64,000 bases of DNA from Nocardia acididurans (GCF_016741815.1 NZ_JAERRJ010000011.1:1-64000), one strand, 5' to 3'; numbered from the stretch's first letter, positions 19,694 through 28,579 are shown. Notes: a model not told the origin generated them from the sequence alone. Translations and numbers: made by a program.

Positions 19694-21058
19694 ATGACCA
19701 GCGACGTCCTCACGCGCACCAAGGGGCGCGTCGACTCGTTCTTCGGCATCAGCGACCACGGCTCCACCATGAAGCGCGAGCTCATGGCCGGAACCATCAC
19801 CTTCCTCGCCATGTCCTACGTCCTGGCCGTCAACCCGTCGGTCCTCGGTGACGAGGGTGCGCTCGGCGACAAGGGCATGCCCATGCAGGCCGTCTTCACC
19901 GCGACCGCCGTCGCGGCCGTGGTCGGCACCCTGGTGATGGGCCTGTGGGCGAAGTACCCCGTCGCCCTCGCGCCCGGAATGGGCCTGAACGCCTTCTTCG
20001 CCTACACGGTCGTCCTGACCATGGGCATCCCGTGGGAGGAGGCGCTGTCCGGAACCCTGTTGTCCGGCATCATCTTCTTCATCCTCGCCATCACCAAGGT
20101 GCGCGAGAAGATCATCGACGCCATCCCCATGCAGATGAAACTGGCCGTCGGCGCCGGCATCGGCATGTTCGTGGCCTTCCTCGGCCTGAAGAACGCGGGC
20201 ATCGTGGTCGCCAGTGACGCGACCTTCGTGCACCTGGGCGACTTCCACAAGGGCACCACCCTGCTGGCGCTGTTCGGCCTGCTGGTGACGGTCGTCTTCC
20301 TGGCGCTCAAATGGCACGGCGCGGTGCTCTACGGCATCCTCGGCACCAGCGTCCTGGGCATCGTCTGCGGCCTGGTCGAACTGCCGAAATCCCTGGTGGC
20401 GCTGCCGCAGGGCCTGGATCAGACCTTCGGGCAGGCGATCATCCACCTGCCCAACGCGTTCACCAACGAGAAGATGGTGATCGTCGTGCTCACCATGCTC
20501 TTCGTCGACTTCTTCGACGCCTCGGGCACGCTGATCGGCGTGGCGCACCAGGCCGGGCTGCTCACCAAGGACGGCAAGCTGGAACGCGCCGGACAGGCGC
20601 TGGCCGCCGACTCGGTCGGCACCGCGGCGGGCGCCATCATCGGCACCTCCACCACCACCGCGTACGTGGAATCCACCGCGGGTGTCTCGGCGGGTGGACG
20701 CACCGGGCTCACGGCCGTGTCGACGGCGGGCTGGTTCCTGCTGGCCATGTTCTGCTTCCCGCTGTTCGCCGTGATCGCGGGCGTGCCCGCGGTGACCGCG
20801 CCGGCGCTCATCGTGGTGGGCGTGCTCATGGCCCGCGCGCTCGGTGAGATCGATTGGACGCGACTGGAATTCGCGGTCCCGGCCTTCATCACCATCGTGC
20901 TGATGCCGCTGACCTTCTCCATCGCCAACGGCATCGCCATGGGCCTGCTGTTCTATCCGGTGGTCATGGTGGCGCAGCGCAAGTGGCGCGAGGTGCATCC
21001 GGTCATGTGGGTGCTGATGGCGGTGTTCCTGTCCTACTTCTGGTTCCTCGCCGAGTAG
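19694..21058 (+). CDS. NCS2-family purine permease (AzgA-like)
   Basis: The 454-residue protein is an inner-membrane nucleobase:proton symporter of the AzgA/NCS2 type, probably for adenine, guanine or hypoxanthine. Family stretches include FLAMSYVLAVNPSVLGD near residue 40, APGMGLNAFFAYT, the LFVDFFDASGTLIGVAH segment and TAAGAIIGTSTTTAYVEST in the substrate-binding half. About 12-14 membrane segments are present. The ATG at 19694 is preceded by a leader with TATCCT at 19662-19667 as candidate -10. A strong hairpin follows the gene, so it is probably a single-gene unit. It has no counterpart at this place in the mycobacterial order. Confidence 0.93.
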   Translation: MTSDVLTRTKGRVDSFFGISDHGSTMKRELMAGTITFLAMSYVLAVNPSVLGDEGALGDKGMPMQAVFTATAVAAVVGTLVMGLWAKYPVALAPGMGLNAFFAYTVVLTMGIPWEEALSGTLLSGIIFFILAITKVREKIIDAIPMQMKLAVGAGIGMFVAFLGLKNAGIVVASDATFVHLGDFHKGTTLLALFGLLVTVVFLALKWHGAVLYGILGTSVLGIVCGLVELPKSLVALPQGLDQTFGQAIIHLPNAFTNEKMVIVVLTMLFVDFFDASGTLIGVAHQAGLLTKDGKLERAGQALAADSVGTAAGAIIGTSTTTAYVESTAGVSAGGRTGLTAVSTAGWFLLAMFCFPLFAVIAGVPAVTAPALIVVGVLMARALGEIDWTRLEFAVPAFITIVLMPLTFSIANGIAMGLLFYPVVMVAQRKWREVHPVMWVLMAVFLSYFWFLAE

Positions 21059-21097
21059 CCGGGTATCGCGGGGGCGTAACCCACCTCACAAAACAAT

Positions 21098-21127
21098 CCG
21101 GGCGTGACGGAATACCGTCACGCCCGG
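21098..21127 (+). terminator. Strong hairpin terminator after the NCS2 permease
   Basis: Thirteen-base perfect arms (CCGGGCGTGACGG and its complement) flank a four-base AATA loop. The hairpin starts 40 bases after the permease stop. There is no long T run. Confidence 0.85.
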
Positions 21128-21223
21128 CTCAGTTGGACCCCACTGTCGGCGGCGATTCGGACTACAGTCCGCTTGCAAGATCGCGGCCAGAGCACGAACC
21201 GACCGATGAGGAATGAGAAAGCC

Positions 21224-21772
21224 ATGACGACCGCAACCGCCTTCCAGAACTCCGCTACCTCGACCTCCGCCACCCGCTCCACCGCTACCGAAACCACCGC
21301 CTCCGATGTCGGCCTGCTGGCCCTGCGCGTCGGCTTCGGCGGCCTGCTCGCGGTGCACGGCGCCCAGAAACTGTTCGGCTGGTTCGGCGGCTACGGCCTG
21401 CAGGCCACCCAGGACGGCTTCGAAGCCATGGGCTACAACCCCGGCGTCCTGTTCGGCACCCTCGCGGGCGTCAGTGAACTCGTCGGCGGCCTGCTCCTGC
21501 TGCTGGGTCTGTTCACACCGCTGGCCGCGGCAATCGCCTTGGGCACCATGGTGAATGCGCTCAACGCCACCTGGAGCGGCGGATTCGTCGCCTGGGAGAT
21601 GGCGGCGCTGTTCGGGATCGCGTCCGTCGCACTGGCTTTCACCGGTCCGGGCCGGTTCTCGCTGGATGCCGGTAAGCCGTGGCAGCGTCAGGGGCTGGTC
21701 TGGGCCGGGGCCGCGGTGGCGCTCGCGGTCGGTGCCGGTGTGCTCACCCTGATCCTGAAGTGGGTGCTGTAA
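21224..21772 (+). CDS. DoxX-family membrane protein
   Basis: The 182-residue protein has an N-terminal Ser/Thr-rich tail of about 30 residues, then four membrane segments with DoxX features: LLALRVGFGGLLAVHGAQKLFGWFGG, the GTLAGVSELVGGLLLLLGLF helix, and a FVAWEMAALFG loop. DoxX proteins are poorly defined; some take part in thiosulfate oxidation or, in mycobacteria, a membrane oxidoreductase complex with SodA and SseA. No partner for that complex is adjacent. The ATG at 21224 has GAGGAATGAG upstream as ribosome-binding site; a longer frame would run through the preceding terminator. Confidence 0.88.
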   Translation: MTTATAFQNSATSTSATRSTATETTASDVGLLALRVGFGGLLAVHGAQKLFGWFGGYGLQATQDGFEAMGYNPGVLFGTLAGVSELVGGLLLLLGLFTPLAAAIALGTMVNALNATWSGGFVAWEMAALFGIASVALAFTGPGRFSLDAGKPWQRQGLVWAGAAVALAVGAGVLTLILKWVL

Positions 21773-21785
21773 GAAGAAGTTTCGG

Positions 21786-21820
21786 GTCCCCGCGCCGCGT
21801 GCAGGGCTTGGCGCGGGGAC
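21786..21820. terminator. Hairpin terminator after the DoxX gene
   Basis: The arms GTCCCCGCGCC (21786-21796) and GGCGCGGGGAC (21810-21820) are perfect complements around a 13-base loop. The hairpin begins 13 bases after the stop codon. Confidence 0.8.
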
Positions 21821-21875
21821 TACGGATACATCCGATGTGGGAATTGGGGGTCACCGGAGCATCGAAAGCCAATTT

Positions 21876-21920
21876 ACTTCCGTACGGAAGTGAAGACCAC
21901 TCGTGTGACTGTTCTCACAC
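21876..21920. repeat. Two palindromes in a convergent intergenic space
   Basis: ACTTCCGTACGGAAGT (21876-21891) is a perfect 16-base palindrome. GTGTGA and TCACAC (21903-21908 and 21915-21920) form a second dyad six bases apart. They lie between the convergent DoxX and dinG genes, where no annotated gene needs a promoter. Confidence 0.55.
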
Positions 21921-21924
21921 GGTA

Positions 21925-24009
21925 CTATTTGTTCAAGGCCACGGTATTCGTGAGCCTTTCGAGCGCCTTCACCACCACATCGGGATCCGATGTTTCCCAA
22001 TAGGGCGGCAGTGAAGCCCGCAGATATCCGCCGTAGCGCGCGGTCGCGAGACGCGAATCCAGAATAGCGATTACACCGCGATCGTCCACACTGCGCAGTA
22101 GTCGGCCGGTGCCCTGCGCCAGCAGCAGCGCCGCGTGATTCGCCGCGATCGACAGAAAACCGTTGCCGCCACGGGATTCCACCGCGCGCTGCCGGGCCAC
22201 CAGCAGCGGATCATCCGGGCGCGGGAACGGAATGCGGTCCAGGATCACCAGACTCAGCGACGGGCCCGGGACATCCACGCCCTGCCACAGCGACAGCGTG
22301 CCGAACAGTGAGGTTTCCGGGTCGGCGGCGAACTTCTTCACCAGTGCGCCGGTGGCGTCGTCGCCCTGGCACAGGACCGGGGTGTCCAGGCGCTCGCGCA
22401 GAATCTCGGTGGCCGCCTTGGCCGCTCGCATCGAGGAGAACAGGCCCAGGGTGCGCCCGCCCGCCGCGAGAATGAGGCGTTCGATCTCGTCCAGATAGGA
22501 CTGCGGCAGGCCGTCGCGGCCCGGGGCCGGAAGATGCTTGGCCACGTACAGGATTCCGGATTTGGCGTGATCGAACGGGGAGCCCACATCCACCGAATTC
22601 CAGCGGATCGCACCGGTATCCGAGGGCGCTTCCTTGCCGGTGGCCAGCGCCGGATCCACCTTGTTCGGCGACTGCGGGGGCAGGCCCCAGGTGACCGCCA
22701 GATTGTCGAACGAGCCGCCGATCTGCAGCGTGGCCGACGTCAAAACGACTGTGGCGGTACCGAACAGGCGACTGCGCAGCAGACCGCCCACCGACAGCGG
22801 AGCCATGTGCAGGGTGCGGCGGGCCACCCCGCGCACATCCTCGGCGGCCAGCCACACCACATCGCGGTGCGCGGCCGGATCGGGTTCCTCGAAGGTCTCC
22901 AGCACGCGGACGGCCGCGTCGTGCACTTCCTCCACGGCAGCCAGGGCCTGATTGCGGGCGGCCGCTGTCTCCGGATCGCCCTGCGGGGTCTGGCCGCCCT
23001 GCGGGTTGAGGGCGGTGCGGGCATTCCAGGCGGCGTCGCGCACGAGTGCCAGCACCGGGGCCGCACCCTCGGGCATGCGATCCCAGCGGCCCGGATTCAG
23101 GTCGTCGAGCAGGGCGTGCCAGGCTTCGGCGGCGCTCTCCAGCCGGTCGATCTCCTGCTCGTCGATGAGCTTGCCGCAGCGCTTGGCGGCGGCACTGATT
23201 CCGGCCGTGGACAATTCGGCCGTGGCCACACCGGTGACCCGGTCGACCAGTTCGTGCGCCTCGTCGATGACCACCACATCGTGCTCGGGCAGCACCTGGA
23301 TACCGCTGATGGCGTCGATGGCCAGCAGCGCGTGATTGGTGACCACCACATCGGCGGAACCGGATTCGGCGCGCGCCTTCTCCGCGAAGCAGTCCTGCCC
23401 GAACGGGCAGCGCGACTTGCCCAGGCATTCCCGCGAACTCACGCTCACCTGCCGCCAGGCGCGATCGGTGACGCCCGGGGTGAGCTCGTCCCGATCGCCG
23501 GTCTCGGTCTCCGACACCCACTCGTTGAGCCGCTGCACCTCGCGTCCGAGCCGCGAGATGGCGAACGCGTCGAACAACTCCGCCTCGGCGGGCTCGTCCG
23601 GAATCGCGCTGTTGACCTTGTTCAGGCACAGATAGTTGTTGCGCCCCTTGAGAATCGCGAACTGCGCCACCCGCCCCAGCGGCTCCGCCAGCGCCTCGGA
23701 CAACCGCGGCAGATCCCGATCCACCAGCTGCCGCTGCAGGGCGATCGTCGCCGTCGACACCACCACGGTGCGCCCGGTCTTCACCGCATGCCGCAGACTC
23801 GGCACCAGATACGCCAGCGACTTGCCGGTCCCCGTGCCCGCCTGCACGGCGAGGTGCTCCCCGGTGTCGATGGCATGCGCGACCGCCGCCGACATGGTCT
23901 GCTGCCCCTTGCGCTCTTTACCCCCCAGCGCCTGCACAGCGGTGGCCAACAGCTTCGGTACGGGAGGCAGTTCGGGCACGGCGGCCAGATTACCGAGCTC
24001 GTCCGACAA
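21925..24009 (-). CDS. dinG: ATP-dependent DNA helicase, DinG/XPD type
   Basis: The 694-residue superfamily 2 helicase unwinds DNA 5' to 3', including forked and R-loop structures. Walker A is AGTGTGKS with Lys63, and Walker B is the DEAH box in VVIDEAHELVD. Iron-sulfur cluster cysteines are visible in NYLCLNK and in the ECLGKSRCPFGQDC cluster. Helicase motifs near the C-terminus include GTLSLWQGVDVPG and QGTGRLLRS. The start appears to be TTG at 24009, since no good ATG or GTG precedes the conserved region; this is uncertain by a few codons. Order dinG-pncB-clpS matches mycobacteria, with pncA inserted here. Confidence 0.93.
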   Translation of the reverse strand: MSDELGNLAAVPELPPVPKLLATAVQALGGKERKGQQTMSAAVAHAIDTGEHLAVQAGTGTGKSLAYLVPSLRHAVKTGRTVVVSTATIALQRQLVDRDLPRLSEALAEPLGRVAQFAILKGRNNYLCLNKVNSAIPDEPAEAELFDAFAISRLGREVQRLNEWVSETETGDRDELTPGVTDRAWRQVSVSSRECLGKSRCPFGQDCFAEKARAESGSADVVVTNHALLAIDAISGIQVLPEHDVVVIDEAHELVDRVTGVATAELSTAGISAAAKRCGKLIDEQEIDRLESAAEAWHALLDDLNPGRWDRMPEGAAPVLALVRDAAWNARTALNPQGGQTPQGDPETAAARNQALAAVEEVHDAAVRVLETFEEPDPAAHRDVVWLAAEDVRGVARRTLHMAPLSVGGLLRSRLFGTATVVLTSATLQIGGSFDNLAVTWGLPPQSPNKVDPALATGKEAPSDTGAIRWNSVDVGSPFDHAKSGILYVAKHLPAPGRDGLPQSYLDEIERLILAAGGRTLGLFSSMRAAKAATEILRERLDTPVLCQGDDATGALVKKFAADPETSLFGTLSLWQGVDVPGPSLSLVILDRIPFPRPDDPLLVARQRAVESRGGNGFLSIAANHAALLLAQGTGRLLRSVDDRGVIAILDSRLATARYGGYLRASLPPYWETSDPDVVVKALERLTNTVALNK

Positions 24010-24020
24010 CCGTGTCTTTT

Positions 24021-24069
24021 GCCCTCCGCATCGCTCCGGGCGGGTTCACCGCTCCTCGGATCGAGCGGT
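24021..24069 (+). repeat. Dispersed palindromic element, partial copy C
   Basis: The first 26 bases repeat the beginning of copy A with one change (GCCCTCCGCATCGCTCCGGG). The remainder is replaced by a short hairpin, ACCGCTC (24048-24054) paired with GAGCGGT (24063-24069), ending at the pncA stop. It may terminate pncA. Confidence 0.65.
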
Positions 24070-24638
24070 CATCGTTCGAGGGTGCCCGCGAGGTTGACTC
24101 CCGCGGTGCGCAGGGTGGTGAGCGCGGTGCGGAGGGTTTCGGGGGAGACGGCGGCGGTGAGGCCGAGGAGGACGCGGGTGTCGAAGCCTGCGGCGCGGGC
24201 GTCGAGGGCGGTGGCGCGGACGCAGTGGTCGGTGGCGATACCGCAGATGTCGACGGCGGTGATGTGGTGGGCGTGCAGCCAGTCGGCCAGGGCGGTGGTG
24301 CCGTCGGAGGCGGTGCCCTCGAAACCCGAATAGGCCGCTGTGTAAGCGCCTTTGGAGAAGACCTCCTGGATGGGGGAGGTGTTCAGGTTGGGGTGGAAAT
24401 CCGCGCCGGGGGTGTCGGCGCGGCAGTGCGGGGGCCAGGTGTCGACGTAGTCCGGGTGGTTGGAGAAGTGCGCGCCCGGATCGATGTGGAAGTCGCGGGT
24501 GGCCACCACCGCCGTGTAGTCGGAGACGCCGAGATATTCGCTGATGCGGTCGGCGACCGCCGCACCGCCCGCGACCGCCAGCGATCCGCCTTCGCAGAAA
24601 TCGTTCTGCACGTCGACGACGATCAGGGCTCGGTTCAT
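24069..24638 (-). CDS. pncA: Nicotinamidase/pyrazinamidase
   Basis: The 189-residue cysteine hydrolase converts nicotinamide to nicotinate in NAD salvage. The catalytic triad is Asp9 (IVVDVQNDF), Lys96 (FSKGAYTAAYSGFEG) and Cys139 (GIATDHCVRATALDA). Metal ligands Asp49, His51, His57 and His71 are at the spacing of M. tuberculosis PncA, the pyrazinamide-activating enzyme. The ATG at 24638 has a GGGAGG ribosome-binding site; the frame upstream of it adds 28 residues without family support. Its product is the substrate of PncB, encoded 289 bases away on the same strand, so the two salvage steps are grouped here. Confidence 0.96.
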   Translation of the reverse strand: MNRALIVVDVQNDFCEGGSLAVAGGAAVADRISEYLGVSDYTAVVATRDFHIDPGAHFSNHPDYVDTWPPHCRADTPGADFHPNLNTSPIQEVFSKGAYTAAYSGFEGTASDGTTALADWLHAHHITAVDICGIATDHCVRATALDARAAGFDTRVLLGLTAAVSPETLRTALTTLRTAGVNLAGTLER

Positions 24639-24754
24639 GGGAGACCTCCCGGTGCTGGCGAATGAACTACTTCGGTTGTGCCTGCGTATTGCATTGTGCC
24701 GCCCGGCCGGGCACCGGTCCACGCGGCGGCGTCCGCCTGTGACGAGGAGAAGAC

Positions 24755-24997
24755 ATGGGGCGAATCCTGGGACCGCTGTGGGCGTTCGTCGTCTGCGTGG
24801 CCGTCTACGTCGGCGTCGGGCTGCTGATGGGGGACCGGACCTGGACCCAGCTCGTGTTCAGCGCGCTACCCGTCGCCGCGGTGGTGGTCGCGGTACTGGT
24901 GGTGCTGAACGAGCGCGCTCGCCGGGTCAGCGCACGAAAGTCGTCGGAATCGCCGGATCACCGTCGGACAGCTTCAAACCCTCCCACGGGAGGCTGA
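24755..24997 (+). CDS. Small two-helix membrane protein
   Basis: This 80-residue frame has two hydrophobic segments (about residues 7-25 and 32-50) followed by a basic tail. A GAGGAG ribosome-binding site stands six bases before the ATG. The last 71 bases overlap the 3' end of pncB on the opposite strand. The family is not recognised. The membrane pattern and the good start signal support a real gene, while the antisense overlap lowers certainty; it could end earlier in evolution-related strains. Confidence 0.6.
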   Translation: MGRILGPLWAFVVCVAVYVGVGLLMGDRTWTQLVFSALPVAAVVVAVLVVLNERARRVSARKSSESPDHRRTASNPPTGG

Positions 24998-26240
24998 CCA
25001 GTCCGCGCGCCACCAGTTCCCGGCTCTCCTGGAGGGTCGGCAGGCCGTCCACCACGGACCCCGCACGCACGAGCGGGGTTTGGAGATCGCGGACCTCGTG
25101 CCCGTTGGGTTCCGGGCGCTGCGCGTCAGCCGGGTAGACGATTTCCTCGACCAGGGTGCCGGTGCGCCGCACCAGCCGCACCGCCTTCTTGGTGCCGCCG
25201 CGAGATTCCTTGTGCGAGCTGCGTTTCGCCACCGGGATGCCCTCCACCTCGACGAGTTTGTAGACCATGCCCGCGGTCGGCGCGCCCGAACCGGTCACCA
25301 GGGAGGTGCCGACGCCGTACACGTCCACCGGTTCGGCGCGCAGCGACGCGATGGCGTACTCGTCCAGGTCCCCGGACACCACGATCCTGGTTTCGGTCGC
25401 CCCGAGTGCGTCCAGCTGATCGCGCACCTGCCGCGCCAGTACGCCCAGATCGCCGGAATCGATTCGCACACCGCCCAATTCGGGTCCGGCCACCTCGATG
25501 GCGGTGGCCACGCCACGGGTGATGTCGAAGGTGTCCACCAGCAGCGTGGTGCCGATACCGAGCGCCGCCACCTGACTGCGGAACGCCTCGGCCTCGTGCT
25601 GGCCGTCGGCCCCGCTGTGCAGCAGGGTGAAGGCGTGCGCGCTGGTGCCCGCGGTCGGCACGCCGAAGCTGCGGGCGGCCTCCAGATTCGAGGTGGCGTC
25701 GAATCCGGCCAGATAGGCGGCGCGGGCGCTGGCGGGCGCGGCGAGCTCATGGGTTCGGCGCGAACCCATTTCGATCATGCGGCGGCCGCCGGCGGCGCTC
25801 ACCATGCGGGCGGCGGCCGAGGCGATGGCGCTGTCATGGTTGTAGATCGACAGGATCAGCGTCTCGAGCACCACGGCCTCGGCGAAACTGCCGCGCACGG
25901 TGACGATCGGCGATCCGGGGAAGTACAGCTCGCCCTCGCGGTACCCGTCGATATCGCCGGTGAAGCGGTAATCGCGCAGCCACTCGACCGTGCGTGCGTC
26001 CAGGAACCGGGCCGCGATCTCGAGTTCGGGCTCGCCGAACCGGAATTCGCGCAGCGCGGCGAGCAACCGGCCGGTCCCCGCGACCACGCCGTACCGCCTG
26101 CCGTGCGGCAATCGCCGGGCGAACACCTCGAAAGTGCAACGCCGGTGCGCGGATCCGTCGGCCAGCGCGGCCGCGAGCATGGTGAGCTCGTACTGGTCGG
26201 TCAACAGTGCGGTGCTGTCCAGCCCGTCAGCGATCTTCAC
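24927..26240 (-). CDS. pncB: Nicotinate phosphoribosyltransferase
   Basis: The 437-residue enzyme joins nicotinate and phosphoribosyl pyrophosphate in the Preiss-Handler route to NAD. Family features are LLTDQYELTMLAAALADG near the start, FPGSPIVTVRG, EMGSRRTHE, the GTSAHAF segment with the His that is phosphorylated in the family, and VRIDSGDL. GTG codons at 26258, 26249 and 26240 are possible starts. The last is chosen because TACAGT ends exactly seven bases before it. It diverges from clpS, which has the same kind of promoter, so the two leaderless promoters sit back to back within about 120 bases. Confidence 0.95.
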   Translation of the reverse strand: MKIADGLDSTALLTDQYELTMLAAALADGSAHRRCTFEVFARRLPHGRRYGVVAGTGRLLAALREFRFGEPELEIAARFLDARTVEWLRDYRFTGDIDGYREGELYFPGSPIVTVRGSFAEAVVLETLILSIYNHDSAIASAAARMVSAAGGRRMIEMGSRRTHELAAPASARAAYLAGFDATSNLEAARSFGVPTAGTSAHAFTLLHSGADGQHEAEAFRSQVAALGIGTTLLVDTFDITRGVATAIEVAGPELGGVRIDSGDLGVLARQVRDQLDALGATETRIVVSGDLDEYAIASLRAEPVDVYGVGTSLVTGSGAPTAGMVYKLVEVEGIPVAKRSSHKESRGGTKKAVRLVRRTGTLVEEIVYPADAQRPEPNGHEVRDLQTPLVRAGSVVDGLPTLQESRELVARGLVSLPWEGLKLSDGDPAIPTTFVR

Positions 26241-26374
26241 GGCACCCACTGTAGGCACACCGCCGGGGAGCCGACGCGCGTGCGGGTCGCCGGCACGTCG
26301 CTGTTCATCGCGAGCTCCATCGGCGTGTCGCGTGGGCTGTTGTTTCTTCGGCGTTGAGTCGTACCCTTGACGTT

Positions 26375-26731
26375 ATGGGTCTGTGCACAGAAGACGCTGT
26401 CCGGATTGCCGCCGGTGCGGGCGGTGGTATCGCGACACTGTCGGCGGCACAGGCGACGCCCGAGGCGGTCGAGTACACCGAGATCCTGGAGGCCGAGGAT
26501 CGGCCCTGGGTAACGGTGGTTTGGGACGATCCGGTCAACCTCATGCACTACGTGACCTACATCTTCCAGAAGCTCTTCGGCTACAGCAAAGCCAAGGCAA
26601 CCGAGCTCATGCTCAAGGTGCACAACGACGGCAAGGCCGTGGTGTCGTCCGGCTCCCGCGACAAAATGGAACACGACGTCCAACGCCTGCACGCGGCGGG
26701 CCTGTGGGCGACCATGCAGCGTGACGACTGA
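26375..26731 (+). CDS. clpS: ClpS adaptor for N-end-rule proteolysis
   Basis: The 118-residue adaptor delivers proteins with destabilising N-terminal residues to the Clp protease. The conserved body (about residues 45-110) shows the family signature WDDPVNLMHYVTYIFQKLFG and the HNDGKAVVSSGSRDKME stretch. The N-terminal 40 residues are variable, as in other ClpS proteins, but longer than most. TACCCT at 26362-26367 ends seven bases before the ATG, supporting a leaderless start. The gene order clpS-DUF2017-S58 peptidase-mec-cysO-cysM is the conserved mycobacterial one. Confidence 0.95.
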   Translation: MGLCTEDAVRIAAGAGGGIATLSAAQATPEAVEYTEILEAEDRPWVTVVWDDPVNLMHYVTYIFQKLFGYSKAKATELMLKVHNDGKAVVSSGSRDKMEHDVQRLHAAGLWATMQRDD

Positions 26732-26753
26732 TCCGGGCGACTACGGTGAACCC

Positions 26754-27323
26754 GTGCGGAAGTGGAGCAGGAAGACCTCCCTGGGCGGGCCGAAACTACG
26801 CTCGGAAATGGACGCCCACGAGGCGGAGATATTGCGATCGCTGGTCGGAGCCGTCACCGGACTGCTGACCGACCGCGCCCGCTCGGCCCCCGAGGACGAC
26901 CTCGCCGCCCTCACCGGGCTACAGCTCGGCAACACCACCCCGCCCGAGGATCCGCGCCTGCGCCGCCTGCTCCCCGACTTCCACCGCAGCGAACCCGGCT
27001 CCCCCGACGCCGACCGCGCCGACCTCAACAGCGCCCTGCGCAGCCTGCACGAACCCGAGATCATCGAATCCAAGGTCGCCGCGGGCTTGGTCATCCTGGA
27101 AACCCTCCCACCCCAGGGCGGCAAGATCACCCTCAACCCCGAACAGGCCGACGCCTGGCTCAACGCCCTCAACGACGTCCGCCTCGCCCTCGGCACCGCC
27201 CTCGGCATCGAGGCCGACACCCCCGACCACCTCGACGAGGACGACCCCCGCGCCCCGAGCCTCGAGGTCTACCACTGGCTCACCTGGATGCAGGACTCCC
27301 TGCTGCAGGCCATGGCCCCATAA
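26754..27323 (+). CDS. DUF2017 protein
   Basis: The 189-residue protein matches the DUF2017 family found beside clpS across actinobacteria (Rv1332 in position). It opens RKWSRKTSLGG and carries the conserved LRRLLPDFHR and LNSALRSLHEPEII stretches, with VYHWLTWMQDSLL near the end. Its function is unknown; constant linkage to clpS hints at a role in regulated proteolysis, which is inference. A GTG at 26721 would overlap clpS. The GTG at 26754 is preferred because TACGGT ends six bases before it and the protein then begins at the family's usual first residues. Confidence 0.88.
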   Translation: MRKWSRKTSLGGPKLRSEMDAHEAEILRSLVGAVTGLLTDRARSAPEDDLAALTGLQLGNTTPPEDPRLRRLLPDFHRSEPGSPDADRADLNSALRSLHEPEIIESKVAAGLVILETLPPQGGKITLNPEQADAWLNALNDVRLALGTALGIEADTPDHLDEDDPRAPSLEVYHWLTWMQDSLLQAMAP

Positions 27324-27425
27324 CCGCTGGTGATCGTGGAGTAAGAAGAAAGAGGGGCTGGGACGCTCGACGCGCGCGAGCGGGTGCGCAAGTGGAGGAC
27401 GAACCGGAGTTCCAGGAGGTTGCTG

Positions 27426-28496
27426 ATGAACAGCGTTGCGGGACCGCGTAATTCGATCACCGATGTGGCCGGGGTGCTGGTCGGGCATCACCAGGAGCTG
27501 GATCCCGACGCGACCATCGGCGCGGGGGCGGCTACCGGCTGCACCGTGGTTCGGGTGTCCGGAGGAGCGGTGGCGGCGGTCGATGTGCGCGGTGGGGGGC
27601 CGGGGACGCGGGAGACCGATCTGCTCGATCCGGGTAATACCGTGCGGCAGGCGAATGCCATTCTGCTGACCGGGGGTAGTGCGTACGGGCTTGCCGCGGC
27701 CGATGGGGTGATGCGGTGGCTGGAGGAGCACAAGGAGGGGATTCCGATGGATCCGGCCGATCCGAGCCGGGTCGTGCCGATCGTGCCGGGGGCGGTGATC
27801 TTCGATCTTCCGGTGGGGGACTGGGGTATTCGGCCCACGCCCGACTTCGGGTTCCTGGCCGCCGAGGACGCGGGGGTTGATTTCGCGCGGGGGGCGGTCG
27901 GTGCGGGCACCGGTGCGCGTGCGGGGTCGATCAAAGGCGGGGTCGGCAGCGCGAGTATCCGGTTGAGCGAAGGCCCGGCCGCCGGGATCACGGTGGGCGC
28001 GTTGATCGTCGCCAATCCGGTGGGGTCGGTGTTCGATCCGCGCACCGGGCTGCCGTGGGGTGCGGGTACCGATGGGCCGGAGTTCTTCGGGCTGCGGCCC
28101 GCCACCGCGGAGCAGTTGGCCACCGCGAACGCCCTGCCGGTGAAGGGCACCGTGCTCAATACCACCATCGGGGTGGTCGCGACGGATGCGGCGCTGGATC
28201 CGGTCGGCTGCAAGCGGCTGGCCACCACCGCGCACGACGGTCTGGCCCGCGCCATCCGCCCCGCGCACTCCCCGCTGGACGGCGACACCCTGTTCGCGCT
28301 GGCCACCGGTACGGCCGAGACCGCCGCGAACTTCCCGCTGCCCCCGGCCTTTCCGGCTGATCTGCTGATTCTGGACCAGCTGTGCACGGCCGCGGCGGTG
28401 TGTGTGGAGCGGGCGATCGTGGACGCGATCCTCTCCGCGCGTTCGGTCGCCGGTATTCCGGCATACACCGACCTGTTCGGCGCGCGCCCGGAATAG
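27426..28496 (+). CDS. P1/S58 family peptidase (DmpA-like)
   Basis: The 356-residue protein belongs to the DmpA/BapA N-terminal nucleophile hydrolases, aminopeptidases that mature by self-cleavage. The cleavage and nucleophile region is recognisable as NTTIGVVATDAAL, with the second Thr the likely nucleophile. SITDVAGVLVGHH near the start and LTGGSAYGLAAADGVM are family stretches. AGGAGG eight bases before the ATG supports this start. The homologue Rv1333 precedes mec in M. tuberculosis, and this gene likewise precedes the CysO-dependent cysteine cluster. Its natural substrate is unknown. Confidence 0.9.
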   Translation: MNSVAGPRNSITDVAGVLVGHHQELDPDATIGAGAATGCTVVRVSGGAVAAVDVRGGGPGTRETDLLDPGNTVRQANAILLTGGSAYGLAAADGVMRWLEEHKEGIPMDPADPSRVVPIVPGAVIFDLPVGDWGIRPTPDFGFLAAEDAGVDFARGAVGAGTGARAGSIKGGVGSASIRLSEGPAAGITVGALIVANPVGSVFDPRTGLPWGAGTDGPEFFGLRPATAEQLATANALPVKGTVLNTTIGVVATDAALDPVGCKRLATTAHDGLARAIRPAHSPLDGDTLFALATGTAETAANFPLPPAFPADLLILDQLCTAAAVCVERAIVDAILSARSVAGIPAYTDLFGARPE

Positions 28497-28579
28497 CCGA
28501 ATATCCTGACCTGTTGACGACAGCGACTCGACTGCCGAGGCAGCGGCGTCGCGTCGAGTGGTGAAGGGAAGGATGCAAC

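Noticed and set aside
26721..26753. Earlier GTG start of the DUF2017 gene overlapping clpS
   Set aside because: The later GTG at 26754 begins at the family's conserved residues and has a TACGGT element six bases upstream.
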